DNA of 64,000 bases from Sphingomonas sp. PP-F2F-G114-C0414 (GCF_003688595.1 NZ_RCWT01000011.1:310001-374000); one strand, 5' to 3'. Shown: positions 10,049-18,902, counted from the stretch's first letter. Translations and numbers: made by a program. Notes: generated by a model from the sequence alone, not told the origin.

Positions 10049-11130
10049 TGTTGGGCTCCGGTGGCGAGAATCGCGGTCCAGTCGCGCAGGAAACGCTGGC
10101 GCTTGACGCGGTCGAGGTTGACGAGAAGTTGTGGCCCCACGCGGATCGGTCGCGCCTGGCTCGAGGGAAGACGGCGGGCGGAAACGTCGGTGCGGACCGG
10201 CCACAGGCTGCGCCTCGCGAGCAGCGACTGCCCTTCGCGCGACAGCAGGAAATCGAGGAACAGCTTGGCCGCCGCGGGGTGTGCGGCCTCGCGCGCGATG
10301 AACGCGATCCGCGAGGTGACGATCGTATAGTCCTGGAGGAACGCGACGCCGATGCGGGGATCGGTCCGCGCCCGTTCCACCGCGTAAGAGCCGATCACGT
10401 TGTACGCGATCGCCTGCCGCCCCTCGGCGACGCCGCGCAGCATCGGCTCGCTGGTGCGCGACAGCACGGGCTTTGTCGCGGCGATCGCCTCGAGCAACGA
10501 CCGCGTGTCGCGCGTGATCGCGAGATCCTCCGACAGGTACAGATAGCCGACATTCGAGCGCGCCGGATCGAACGTGGTCACCCGGCCTGTCAGGGCGCGC
10601 GCATTCTTCCGCAGCCATGTCTCCAGCGCAGCATGCGTGCGCGGCACTTGGGCGGCGGGCACGAGGCGCTTGTTGTAGACGATCCCGATCGGCTCCGCGG
10701 TGACGCCGAAGCCCATGTTCTTCCACACCGACACAGGCGGCAGCGCGGGTTTTTCGGGGCTCGCATAGCCCTGTGCGAAGCCATCGTTGATCAGCTTGAC
10801 CTGCAGGTCCATCGCCGACGACCAGACGAGATCGGCGGACATCTTTTTCGCGCGCGTCTCGGTGACGAAGCGGCGGTACATCTCGGTCGAGCCGATGTCT
10901 GCGTAGAGTACGGTGATGCCCGGATACCGCTTCCGGAACGCGGCGACGACCGGCAGCAGTTCGGCACGATCGGCATTGCCGTAGATCCGCACCTGCCGCT
11001 CGGCACGCGCGTCGGAGATCAGTTGGTCGTAGGAGCGCGGATAATTGGCAGGGCGCTGCGCCACGGCCGTCGCGGCAAGCGCCGACAGCCCGGTCAGTAT
11101 CGCGATCTTCATTAAAATGCGTGCCATCAT
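10045..11130 (-). CDS. Periplasmic solute-binding protein, AfuA/PgtC-like (iron/phosphonate type)
   Basis: Secreted binding protein of about 361 residues. It has a signal peptide (ARILMKIAILTGLSALAATAVAQ), then the type II periplasmic fold with RAERQVRIYGNADRAELLPV, PGITVLYADIGSTEMYRRF and MGFGVTAEPIGIVYNKRLVP, typical of the extracellular solute-binding family containing AfuA and PgtC. No ABC permease or ATPase gene lies in the window beside it. Its neighbours are a porin, a CitMHS carrier and a TctDE-type system. That is reminiscent of Salmonella pgtABCP, where PgtC feeds a two-component system rather than an ABC pump (inference). ATG at 11130 has AGGAGA upstream, and a second ATG follows directly. 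Confidence 0.85.
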   Translation of the reverse strand: MMARILMKIAILTGLSALAATAVAQRPANYPRSYDQLISDARAERQVRIYGNADRAELLPVVAAFRKRYPGITVLYADIGSTEMYRRFVTETRAKKMSADLVWSSAMDLQVKLINDGFAQGYASPEKPALPPVSVWKNMGFGVTAEPIGIVYNKRLVPAAQVPRTHAALETWLRKNARALTGRVTTFDPARSNVGYLYLSEDLAITRDTRSLLEAIAATKPVLSRTSEPMLRGVAEGRQAIAYNVIGSYAVERARTDPRIGVAFLQDYTIVTSRIAFIAREAAHPAAAKLFLDFLLSREGQSLLARRSLWPVRTDVSARRLPSSQARPIRVGPQLLVNLDRVKRQRFLRDWTAILATGAQQ

Positions 11131-11191
11131 CACTCTCCTCGCCTTCCGTCTCTGTGTTCGGATAGACTGCAACGGTGGAGTACGAAGCGAA

Positions 11192-11210
11192 CCTGTCACC
11201 AACCTTTCAC
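11192..11210 (+). promoter_or_regulatory. Direct-repeat candidate operator for the TctD-type regulator
   Basis: The intergenic region between the divergent binding-protein and regulator genes (11131-11236) contains CCTGTCAC at 11192-11199 and CCTTTCAC at 11203-11210. The two half-sites are 11 bases apart, one helical turn, the geometry used by OmpR-family dimers. No experimental support; called on spacing and position only. Confidence 0.4.
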
Positions 11211-11236
11211 GCCGATCGGGCGCAGGACGAGCCGTT

Positions 11237-11902
11237 GTGCGCATCCTGCTGATCGAAGACGACGCCGCGCTCGCGCGCAGTATCGCGGCATTGCTGCGCG
11301 CGGGTGGCAACGCGGTCGATCACGTCGCGACCGGGGAGGAGGCGCTGTCGGTGGTCGCCGGCGAACCCTATGCGCTGGTCATCCTCGACGTCGGCCTGCC
11401 CGGTATCGACGGCTTCTCGGTGCTCGAAACCTTGCGACGGCGCGGCGAGCGGGTACCGGTGTTGATGCTGACCGCACGCGATGCGCTCGACGACCGGGTA
11501 CGCGGGCTCGACCTCGGCGCCGACGATTACCTGCGCAAACCGTTCGAACCCGAGGAACTGGAGGCGCGGGTCCGGGCGCTCGGCCGGCGGCGGGGCGGCG
11601 ATCCGCTGCCGGTGCTCAGCGTCGGTACGCTGACGATCAATCGCTCGACCGGCGACGCGGACATCGCCGGCCGCGCGCTCGACCTGCGTCGCCGCGAGCG
11701 CGCGGTGCTGGAGGCGCTCGCCACCCGAGCCGGTCGGGTCGTCCCCCGCGCGTTGTTGATCGGCGAGGTGTTCGGGTTCGACGAGCCGGTCGGCGACAAT
11801 GCGATCGAGGTCCACGTCACGCGGCTGAGGACCAAGCTCGCGCCCGACGGTCCCGGTATCCGCACCGTCCGCGGGGTCGGCTACATGCTCGATGCCGGCT
11901 GA
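11237..11902 (+). CDS. OmpR-family response regulator (TctD/QseB type)
   Basis: Response regulator of 221 residues. The receiver has the acidic pair in IEDDAALARSI, the phospho-acceptor D51 in ILDVGLPGIDGF, LTARDA and the conserved lysine in LRKPFEPEE. A winged-helix domain follows, ending IEVHVTRLRTKLAPD and TVRGVGYML. GTG at 11237 is chosen because the receiver beta-1 strand begins immediately (VRILLIEDD); the frame is open further upstream, but that part has no receiver features and would run into the divergent promoter. Its last codons overlap the kinase start by 11 bases, so regulator and kinase are one operon. The binding-protein/porin operon is the obvious target. Confidence 0.93.
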   Translation: MRILLIEDDAALARSIAALLRAGGNAVDHVATGEEALSVVAGEPYALVILDVGLPGIDGFSVLETLRRRGERVPVLMLTARDALDDRVRGLDLGADDYLRKPFEPEELEARVRALGRRRGGDPLPVLSVGTLTINRSTGDADIAGRALDLRRRERAVLEALATRAGRVVPRALLIGEVFGFDEPVGDNAIEVHVTRLRTKLAPDGPGIRTVRGVGYMLDAG

Positions 11903-13289
11903 GACGCGGACTCCCGCGCTACGCACGCGCCTGCTGGTCGCGGTGCTCGGGCCGTTGCTGGCGGCGGCAGTCCTGATCGGCGTGGTCGGCGCGACGCTGA
12001 TCGCCGACGTCGTCCGCCGCACCAACGACCGCGTGCTCGGTGGCGCGCTCGGCGCGATCGCCGAGACGGTGCAGGTCGAACGCGGCGAGGTGACGCTCGA
12101 CCTGCCGTCCGCCGCGTTCGGGATGCTGGAGAACACCGAACGCGACAACGTCTATTACCGTGTTGCCGTCGGGCCGGACCTGCTCACCGGCTATGCGGAT
12201 CTGCCCGCGCCCGATCCCGCCACGCTCTCGATCGACGTGCCGCGCTATCGCTTCGCGCGCTACCGCGGCCAGCAGATCCGCATTGCCGAGGTCCGCCGCT
12301 CGCTCCCCCGGATCGACAAGCCCGTCATCGTCCAGATCGCCGAGACGCTCGACAACCGCGGCGCGCTCACCCGCCGGCTGATGCTCGCGCTGCTGATCGG
12401 CGAATGCGTCCTCGTCGGCGCCGCCGCCTTGCTGCTGCGACCTGCGCTAGGCTGGAGCCTTCGTCCGCTCGCCCGCCTCCGTGGCGCGATCGAGGCGCGC
12501 GACGAGCGGGCGCGCCCCGATTTCTCACCGCTCGACACGGGTCCCCTGCCCCGCGAGCTGCGCCCACTCGCCGGCGCGTTCGACCGACTCCTGGCACAGC
12601 TCGACACCGCGACGGTCGGCGTCCGCCGCTTCACCGCCGACGCCTCGCACCAGATGCGCACGCCGCTTTCGGTACTGAAGGTTCAGGTCGCACTCGCCCG
12701 CCGCGGCTCCGACGCCGAACGCCGCGACGCGCTCGACGAGATCGCCGATGCGGTCACGCGGCTCGAACGGCTGGTCACGCAGCTTCTCGCGCTTGCCCGC
12801 GCCGAGGAAGCTGGGGTCTCAGCGCCCCTCGAAGCAGTCGACCTGCACGAGGTCGCAGCCGCGGTCATCACCCGCCGGATCAACCAGGCAATCGAGGCCC
12901 GCGTCGACCTGACGCTCGATAGCGAAGACGACGCGCGTCACATCGTCTCGGGCCACCGCACGCTGATCTTCGAGATCCTGTCGAACCTGATCGACAACGG
13001 AATCCGTTACAACGCGGTCGGCGGCACGGTTTCGGTCAAGTTGGTGACGTCGGCATCGGACACCGCGGTCGTCGTCGCGGACGACGGCCCCGGTATCCCG
13101 CCCGCCTGCCGCGACACGGTGTTCGACCGGTTCGTCCGCCTCGGCGGCGTCGCGAGCCCGGAGGGAAGCGGGCTCGGCCTCGCCATCGTCCGCTCCGCCG
13201 CAGCCCGGTTGAACGCGACGATCGGCTTCGGCGATGCCGCGCGCGGTACCACGCTCATCCTGCGCTTCCCGCGCGTGGCGTCAGAGTGA
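11892..13289 (+). CDS. Sensor histidine kinase (TctE type)
   Basis: Membrane kinase of 465 residues. TM1 is at about 15-38, a periplasmic sensor region of about 120 residues follows (the TctE-like N-terminal domain), and TM2 is at about 162-182. Then come a HAMP-like linker, HisKA with H253 in ADASHQMRTPLSVL, and HATPase with NLIDNGIRYN, DDGPGIPP and GSGLGLAI. It overlaps the response regulator gene. Its stop overlaps by 9 bases the convergent end of the large beta-helix gene at 13281, a tight tail-to-tail arrangement. The ligand is probably a tri- or dicarboxylate judging by the adjacent CitMHS and binding protein; detection could be through the binding protein. Confidence 0.92.
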   Translation: MPAETRTPALRTRLLVAVLGPLLAAAVLIGVVGATLIADVVRRTNDRVLGGALGAIAETVQVERGEVTLDLPSAAFGMLENTERDNVYYRVAVGPDLLTGYADLPAPDPATLSIDVPRYRFARYRGQQIRIAEVRRSLPRIDKPVIVQIAETLDNRGALTRRLMLALLIGECVLVGAAALLLRPALGWSLRPLARLRGAIEARDERARPDFSPLDTGPLPRELRPLAGAFDRLLAQLDTATVGVRRFTADASHQMRTPLSVLKVQVALARRGSDAERRDALDEIADAVTRLERLVTQLLALARAEEAGVSAPLEAVDLHEVAAAVITRRINQAIEARVDLTLDSEDDARHIVSGHRTLIFEILSNLIDNGIRYNAVGGTVSVKLVTSASDTAVVVADDGPGIPPACRDTVFDRFVRLGGVASPEGSGLGLAIVRSAAARLNATIGFGDAARGTTLILRFPRVASE

Positions 13290-16280
13290 GACGCCGTACA
13301 GCGCGTGGTGCGCAAGGATGAAGAGCGTGCGCCCGTCCGCGCCGCCGATCACGAGCTGGAGCGGCCGTTCGGGAACATCGATCCGGCGCAGCAACGTGCC
13401 GGCGGGATCGTAGACGAACACCTGCCCGTTCGCGACGTAGAGATTGCCCGCTGCGTCGCGCGCGACGCTCTCGCCACCACGATCCGCGACGATCTTGAGA
13501 TCGGTGACGCGGCCCTGATCGCCGACGAGGCCCGAATAGGTGCGCCCTTCGGAGGCGTTGGTGAGCACGACGCGCTCGCCGGGTTTGGCGGCAACGAAGC
13601 CGTTCGCGTCGAGCGTGTCCGACCAGCGCCAACCCTGATGATCGTCCGGCCCCTGGTTCCATACGCGGAACGCGGGCAGCGCCAGCGAGCCGTCGGGCGA
13701 CACATATTCCTGCGGCTTGGCCTCGCCCATCTTGGTCGTGAAGAAGTCCGTCATCGTCGGGAACTGGTAGGTCGTCGGATCGATCCGGTCGGCGAACTCG
13801 CCGTTCGCCCAGACATTGACGGGCAGCACCGTCGCGGCATCGCGGCGCGCACGGACCGGCGTCGGCGGAATCACCTTAACCTCCGCGGGCCTGGCCGGAT
13901 CGATGCTGTAGACGGTGCCGTCGCGACCCGCCGACGACAGCACGAGCAGGTCGCCCGAGCGATCCACCGCAAGGTTTACCGCATCAAGCGGCGCCTCCGC
14001 GACGATCGACAGGCCCTCCGCCTTCGACCAGCCGTGGATCCGCTGGAACTGGCGATCGATGAAGTACAGCTTGCCCTTCGCATCGACCGCACCGCCGGCG
14101 ATCGAATAGAAGCCGCCGGCGAGCTTCTCGACGCCCGGCGATACCGGCACCGCGGATGCCGTCACGGCGGCAGTCGGCGCAGGCGGAACGTCGAGCTTGG
14201 CGAATTCGAGTTCGCGGACCTCCTGCTGGCGGGTCATGTCCTTGATGGCGTTCTCGAACGGGAATTTGCTCGCGCGCAGATACGTGCCGCAGCCCTTCTC
14301 ATCGCAGCTCGCGAACCCGCTCTCGGCGTTCACATGGACATTGCGGAAGCGGATATCGCCCGAATTGTAGAGCTTCACAGCCGCATCCATCGGCTTGATC
14401 GAGCGCGTGACGCGGTAGCCGTGATAATTGGCGAACAGGATGTTGCGCGAGTTGCGGATTTCGGTCGAGATCGCGTTCACGCCGTCGCGCACCTCCTGCT
14501 CGGTCTGCGGCGCGAGGAACTCCCAGTTCTCGACATGATCGAGGACGATTTCGGCGCGATAGTGATGCTCGGCCGACAGCTCGTAGACATGACCCGGCGT
14601 CTTGGTGTTCGAGACGTGGAACCCGGCAGAAGCGAGCGTGTTCGGCGACCACAAGGCGGCAAAGGTGCCGCCGCCGCCATCGGTGACCCAGATGCTCGGA
14701 TACTGGCCGTCGAAGCGCGCGCGCGGATCGCCGAAGCCGATCGGGCTGCCCTTGGTCAGCACGGTCCCGCCGCCGCCCTGGATCTTGACGTCGTTGACCA
14801 TCGACGCCTCGCCCGCCTTCCACAGCAGCGCGGTCGCGCGCGGGTTCACGCCGCCGGTCCACAGACCGAGGCCGGAGACGATCGCGTTGCCGCCCTTCGC
14901 ACTTTGCAGCAGCGCCTTCGGCCCGCCGACGCCCATATAGGCGGGCGTCTCATCGGGCAGATAGAGATGCGTGAGGCTCGGATGCAGCGCGATCAGCACG
15001 CTGTCGGGCCGCAGCCTGATCGTGTCGGTGACGCGGTAGCGACCGACCGGGAGATACACCACGCGGTGCGTGTCGATCGCGCGCTGCAACGCCGCGGTGT
15101 CATCGGTCGTGTCGTCACCCTTCACGCCCAGATCGTGCGCGTTCGCCCAGTCGCGCACCGGCGGCAGCGCGGCGATCGCCGGCTTGCGCCGCTCGGGCAG
15201 GCGGGCGAGCGGCGCCATGACGATATCGGTCGCATAGGTACCGATCTTGCCAAGCCCCGCGAGCTTCAGGCCGTAGGAGAAATCGCCGACCCGGTAGCGG
15301 GTCCCTGCCCCGGCCACGGTCTTGCCGCTGTCGCGAAACCGCACGAAGGTCGGGGTGTTCACCGCGACCGCATTGTCGAAGCCGATCTGTGTGAAGACGC
15401 TGTTTTCATTCGACACGACGACGCCCGCCTTCGCGACGTTCTCGAAGCGGACGTCTTTGCCGTACAGCGAATCCGGATAGCCGCGATCGATCTCGATCCC
15501 GACCGGCGTATCGCGGATCGCAACGTTGACCAGAGTCAGGTCGACCTCGTGTTCGCGGATCGCGGCATCGCGCTGGCCCTGGAAGTCGGAGTCGATCAGC
15601 GTGAACTGCCAGGCGGGCGACGTCTTCTCCGACAGGATGCCGTAGCGGCCGCCGAAGAATTTCAGATCCTCGAACTCGTTGCCCGCCTGATAGACACCGG
15701 CGAGGCCCGAGCCGATATGGAAGTCGACGTGGCGCAGATAGCCGTGCTGCGCGACGCGGAACCGCACCGCGACCGCGCCGGCATTGCCCGCGCCGATCCG
15801 GAAATCGACGTTCGATAGCGCGGAATAGAAGGTGCTCGAGGTCGCGTCGAAGATCGCCGGATCGAACGGCACGCTGGTGCGCGGCGGGACCGGCGCCTTG
15901 CCGACGCGGTACTGGTCCTCGCCGGTGAACGCGACCATCGCCGCGACGCCCGAAGCATAGCCCGCGCTGTTGTCGCCGAGCACGATCTCCGGGCGGGTCG
16001 GACCGACACCGAAGATCCGGACGGCGGAGCGGACGAAGATCGTCCGACTGATCCGGTAACGCCCCGACGGCAGGAACACGACTCCGCCATGCCCCCCGGC
16101 TGCGGCGGCATCGATCGCCTGCTGGAGCGCGACGCTGTCGTCGGCGCGGCCGTCGCCGACGCCCTGGACGGTGATCGCGCGCGGATCGGCGGGGGCGGTC
16201 AGATAGACCGAGCTCGTCTTTGCCGAGGCCGGCGTCGAAAGCAATAGCACCGCGGCGCCAAGCAGCCATCTCGCGTCCAT
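13281..16280 (-). CDS. Secreted double beta-helix (GH55-like) protein with C-terminal gluconolactonase-type propeller, copy 1
   Basis: Exported protein of 999 residues with signal peptide ARWLLGAAVLLLSTPASA. Two pectate-lyase-3-type beta-helix modules are visible, beginning DPRAITVQGVGDGRADDS (about residue 30) and DLGVKGDDTTDDTAALQRAI (about 390). Each has the 'lower-case pectin lyase' start of a D-G-x-x-D-D segment. The second module contains LSAEHHYRAEIVLDHVENW and then LAPQTEQE; this EHH...QTE pattern (Glu571) recalls GH55 exo-beta-1,3-glucanases (motif memory, not a search). From about 715 to the end is an SMP-30/gluconolactonase-like propeller (AVDAKGKLYFIDRQFQRIHG; ERPLQLVIGGADGRTLF). 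A close paralogue lies at 19628-22684. The fusion suggests cleavage coupled to lactone hydrolysis. Could also be a lyase or epimerase. Confidence 0.8.
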   Translation of the reverse strand: MDARWLLGAAVLLLSTPASAKTSSVYLTAPADPRAITVQGVGDGRADDSVALQQAIDAAAAGGHGGVVFLPSGRYRISRTIFVRSAVRIFGVGPTRPEIVLGDNSAGYASGVAAMVAFTGEDQYRVGKAPVPPRTSVPFDPAIFDATSSTFYSALSNVDFRIGAGNAGAVAVRFRVAQHGYLRHVDFHIGSGLAGVYQAGNEFEDLKFFGGRYGILSEKTSPAWQFTLIDSDFQGQRDAAIREHEVDLTLVNVAIRDTPVGIEIDRGYPDSLYGKDVRFENVAKAGVVVSNENSVFTQIGFDNAVAVNTPTFVRFRDSGKTVAGAGTRYRVGDFSYGLKLAGLGKIGTYATDIVMAPLARLPERRKPAIAALPPVRDWANAHDLGVKGDDTTDDTAALQRAIDTHRVVYLPVGRYRVTDTIRLRPDSVLIALHPSLTHLYLPDETPAYMGVGGPKALLQSAKGGNAIVSGLGLWTGGVNPRATALLWKAGEASMVNDVKIQGGGGTVLTKGSPIGFGDPRARFDGQYPSIWVTDGGGGTFAALWSPNTLASAGFHVSNTKTPGHVYELSAEHHYRAEIVLDHVENWEFLAPQTEQEVRDGVNAISTEIRNSRNILFANYHGYRVTRSIKPMDAAVKLYNSGDIRFRNVHVNAESGFASCDEKGCGTYLRASKFPFENAIKDMTRQQEVRELEFAKLDVPPAPTAAVTASAVPVSPGVEKLAGGFYSIAGGAVDAKGKLYFIDRQFQRIHGWSKAEGLSIVAEAPLDAVNLAVDRSGDLLVLSSAGRDGTVYSIDPARPAEVKVIPPTPVRARRDAATVLPVNVWANGEFADRIDPTTYQFPTMTDFFTTKMGEAKPQEYVSPDGSLALPAFRVWNQGPDDHQGWRWSDTLDANGFVAAKPGERVVLTNASEGRTYSGLVGDQGRVTDLKIVADRGGESVARDAAGNLYVANGQVFVYDPAGTLLRRIDVPERPLQLVIGGADGRTLFILAHHALYGVSL

Positions 16281-16334
16281 CGTCCGTCTCCCCGTAAATG
16301 CAGTGTGCCCGTCGATCGCTCGCGAGCCGAACGT

Positions 16335-16598
16335 TCAGGCGGCGTGCAACACCAGGCCGTGCGCGACGATCGCGACCTGAGTCCGGTTGCGGACGTTCAG
16401 CTTGCGCATCAGCGCGGTCATGTGCGCCTTCACGGTCGCCTCGGCGATACCGAGGTCGTACGCGATCTGTTTGTTGAGCAGTCCGGAATGGACGCCGTGC
16501 AGCACCTTAATCTGGGCCGGCGTGAGCTGCGGCGATACCGGGATGGCTGGCAGCTGGCGGTGCTGCGAGACGGTCTGGGTGGTCCCTTGCATGGTCAT
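16335..16598 (-). CDS. Stand-alone LuxR/NarL-type HTH protein
   Basis: Only 87 residues. After a Gln/Pro-rich leader, residues 24-87 form a complete LuxR-type helix-turn-helix (LTPAQIKVLHGVHSGLLNKQ, then AEATVKAHMTALMRKLNVRN). There is no receiver or ligand domain, unlike normal NarL/LuxR regulators of about 210 residues, and no remnant of one is visible upstream. Start at 16598 (ATG) or 16592 (ATG); the AGGAGG box sits 3 bases from the first and about 9 from the second, which fits the second better. It is transcribed divergently from the gluconate permease and faces the palindromes at 16627-16724. Probably a constitutive or partner-dependent regulator of this locus (inference). Confidence 0.8.
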   Translation of the reverse strand: MTMQGTTQTVSQHRQLPAIPVSPQLTPAQIKVLHGVHSGLLNKQIAYDLGIAEATVKAHMTALMRKLNVRNRTQVAIVAHGLVLHAA

Positions 16599-16626
16599 CC
16601 TCCTCCTGTTTCGGCCCGTGGGTGCG

Positions 16627-16642
16627 ATCCATTTGAATGGAT
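16627..16642 (+). promoter_or_regulatory. 16-base palindrome in the divergent LuxR-HTH/gntP promoter region
   Basis: ATCCATT-TG-AATGGAT is a perfect 7-base inverted repeat with a 2-base centre, placed about 30 bases upstream of the LuxR-type gene and about 205 bases upstream of the permease gene. Size and symmetry suit a GntR- or LuxR-family dimer. Which protein binds is not known. Confidence 0.45.
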
Positions 16643-16648
16643 TCGGTT

Positions 16649-16724
16649 GGACAGGTTTTCCGTATGCGCCCCGGATTTATCGGCAATCAAGCCTTTTCTG
16701 TTGGCGGCAGGCAAAAACCTGTCC
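16649..16724 (+). promoter_or_regulatory. Widely spaced 11-base inverted repeat upstream of gntP
   Basis: GGACAGGTTTT (16649-16659) is repeated exactly in inverse as AAAACCTGTCC (16714-16724). Centres are 65 bases apart, close to six helical turns. This could be a pair of operators for a looping regulator, or a transcript stem. Both arms lie in the 249-base region between the LuxR-type gene and the permease gene. Confidence 0.45.
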
Positions 16725-16847
16725 TACAGCTGAAGCCATATCGGCAGGCGAGAAACGCCGCCGGATCGAACGGGGAGCGATGATGAAGGCGCAAGCACCG
16801 GACCGTCAGCCAGAACGTCGCAACGCCCCTGCGATCGGTGCGGCGCA

Positions 16848-18194
16848 ATGATCGGCGGCGACCTGCGGCTGGTGATCGCCGCGCTCTCCGGCATCCTGCT
16901 CGCCGTGCTGATGATCGTCAAAGGCCGCCTGCACCCCTTCATCGGCCTGCTCTGCGGCGCGTTTACCGTCGGCCTGCTCGCCGGCCTGCCGCTGCCCGAT
17001 GTGGCGAAAGCCGTGCAGAAGGGCGTCGGCGACATCATCGGCGGCACCGGGCTGGTCGTCGCGCTCGGCTTGTCGCTCGGCGCGATGCTGCATCTGTCGG
17101 GCGCCGCGGCGTCGCTGGCGAAGGGCGCGCTGCGCCTGACCGGCGTGCGCGCCGCGCCGTGGGCGACGCTCGGGATCGCGATCGTCGTCGGCCTGCCGTT
17201 GTTCTTCGAAACCGGCCTCGTGCTGCTGTTGCCGATCGTCGTCGCCGCGGCGGAGGAAATGACCGGCAAGGACGGCGCAGCGCGCGATGCCGCCAAGCTG
17301 CGGCTGATCATGCCCGCGCTCGCGGGGCTCGGCGTGGTCCATGCGCTGGTGCCGCCGCATCCCGGGCCGCTGCTCGCGGTCGAGGCGCTCGGTGCCAATC
17401 TCGGCCGGACGATGCTGTACGGTATCCTGATCGCGATCCCGACCGCGGTGATCGCCGGGCCGTTGCTGGCGAAGTTCACGACGCGGGGCGTGCGGCTGGT
17501 ATCGCCCGTACTCCGCGAGACCGGGCTCGCGATCGCGCCGCCCCCTCGCGCGCTGTCGCTGCTGATCGTGCTGCTGCCGGTGCTGATGATCGCGACCGGC
17601 GAGCTCGGCCAGATGGTGCCGTCGTGGAAGGGCGCGGCCTGGCTGGTCGCCGCGAGCAACCCGGTGGTCGCGCTGCTGCTGACCAACCTGATCGCGCTGC
17701 CGCTGCTGTTCGGCCGACGGTTGCGCGAGGTCGCGATCCAGGATGCTGTGTGGCACGAGACGATGGGCGCGGCGGGTGCGATCCTGCTCGCGATCGGGGC
17801 GGGGGGGGCGTTGAAGCAGGTGCTGGTGACAGCGGGGCTTTCGGACCTGCTCGCGCGGACCGTGCTGATGTATTCGATCTCACCGCTGCTGCTCGGCTGG
17901 CTGGTCGCGGTGGCGATCCGGCTCGCGGCAGGCTCGGCGACCGTCGCGACGATCACCGCGGTCGGCATCATGCCCGGCGTGGTCGCGAGTTCGGGCGTGT
18001 CGCCGGAGCTTGTCGTGCTGGCGATCGGCGCGGGCTCGGTGTTCTTCAGCCACGTCAACGATCCGGGATTCTGGCTGGTGAAAAGCTATGTCGGCACCAG
18101 TACCGCCGACACGTTCCGGACCTGGTCGCTGCTCGAAACCGCGATCTCGGTGGTCGGCCTCGTCCTCGTGATGGCGCTCAGCTATGTCGTCTGA
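16848..18194 (+). CDS. gntP: GntP-family gluconate:H+ symporter
   Basis: Inner-membrane permease of 448 residues with about 12-14 hydrophobic helices. GntP marks include KAVQKGVGDIIGGTGLVVAL, GLPLFFETGLVLLLPIV, GVVHALVPPHPGPL and the C-terminal SVFFSHVNDPGFWLVKSYVG. It imports gluconate or a related aldonate. The gene overlaps the GntR regulator by 11 bases. It lies between two secreted proteins with gluconolactonase-like domains and close to gluconokinase, so gluconate is very likely the end product imported. Confidence 0.94.
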   Translation: MIGGDLRLVIAALSGILLAVLMIVKGRLHPFIGLLCGAFTVGLLAGLPLPDVAKAVQKGVGDIIGGTGLVVALGLSLGAMLHLSGAAASLAKGALRLTGVRAAPWATLGIAIVVGLPLFFETGLVLLLPIVVAAAEEMTGKDGAARDAAKLRLIMPALAGLGVVHALVPPHPGPLLAVEALGANLGRTMLYGILIAIPTAVIAGPLLAKFTTRGVRLVSPVLRETGLAIAPPPRALSLLIVLLPVLMIATGELGQMVPSWKGAAWLVAASNPVVALLLTNLIALPLLFGRRLREVAIQDAVWHETMGAAGAILLAIGAGGALKQVLVTAGLSDLLARTVLMYSISPLLLGWLVAVAIRLAAGSATVATITAVGIMPGVVASSGVSPELVVLAIGAGSVFFSHVNDPGFWLVKSYVGTSTADTFRTWSLLETAISVVGLVLVMALSYVV

Positions 18195-18882
18195 CCTACC
18201 ACCCTCGACCGAAGGCCGGCTGGCGGATCGCGCCTATACCGGCATCGTCCGGATCATCACCGAAGACGATCTGGCGATCGGCGACCGCCTGCCGTCGGAG
18301 GCCAAGCTCGCGGCGACGTTCGGGATGTCGCGCACCATCGTGCGCGAGGCGCTGGCACGGCTCGCCTCGGACGGCATCACGCAGGCGCGGCTCGGTGCGG
18401 GGTCGTTCGTCAAGCGCCGGCCGTCCGCGCGGCTCGGCACGCACATGCCGATGGATGCGCTCGCGACGACGCTCGGCACCTATGAAGTCCGCTTCGTGCT
18501 GGAGGCGGAGGCGGCACGCCTCGCGGCGCAGCGCCGCTCCGATCGCCAGCTCGACGCGATCGAACGCGCGCTAGAGGCATTGCGGAGTGCGTTGCTGTCG
18601 AACGCATCGGCGCATGACGAGGACTGGCAGCTCCACCGCGCGATCGCCGAGGCTACCGGCAATGCGGCGTTCCTGCCGGTGTTCGATCATCTCCAGGACG
18701 AGGTGATGCGGATTCTGCGCGCAGGCGTGGATATCTCGCGCTCCCGACCGCCCGAGGTGATCGGTGCGATGATGGAGGAGCATGATGCGATCGTCGAAGC
18801 CATCTGTGCGCAGGACGCGGACGGCGCGGCGCTGGCGATGCGCTGGCACCTGTCGCAGGGTCGCAAGCGACTGATGCCATGA
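18184..18882 (+). CDS. GntR-family transcriptional regulator, FadR/FCD subfamily
   Basis: Regulator of 232 residues. The winged helix at about 15-75 contains RLPSEAKLAATFGMSRTIVR and ARLASDGITQARLGAGSFV. The C-terminal all-helical FCD ligand domain has metal/ligand-type residues in the motifs DEDWQLHRAIAEATGN, MMEEHDAIVEAI and ALAMRWHLSQGRKRL. FCD regulators sense small organic acids, so gluconate or a gluconate-derived metabolite is the likely effector. ATG at 18184 overlaps gntP; the stop lies 20 bases from the convergent gluconokinase stop. Confidence 0.93.
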   Translation: MSSDLPPSTEGRLADRAYTGIVRIITEDDLAIGDRLPSEAKLAATFGMSRTIVREALARLASDGITQARLGAGSFVKRRPSARLGTHMPMDALATTLGTYEVRFVLEAEAARLAAQRRSDRQLDAIERALEALRSALLSNASAHDEDWQLHRAIAEATGNAAFLPVFDHLQDEVMRILRAGVDISRSRPPEVIGAMMEEHDAIVEAICAQDADGAALAMRWHLSQGRKRLMP

Positions 18883-18902
18883 TCGCTCGGCGTCGCGGAG
18901 AC

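Noticed and set aside
13305..15818. 837-codon frame antisense to the first GH55-like gene
   Set aside because: No domain is recognisable, and the minus frame has a signal peptide, repeated motifs and a clear paralogue.
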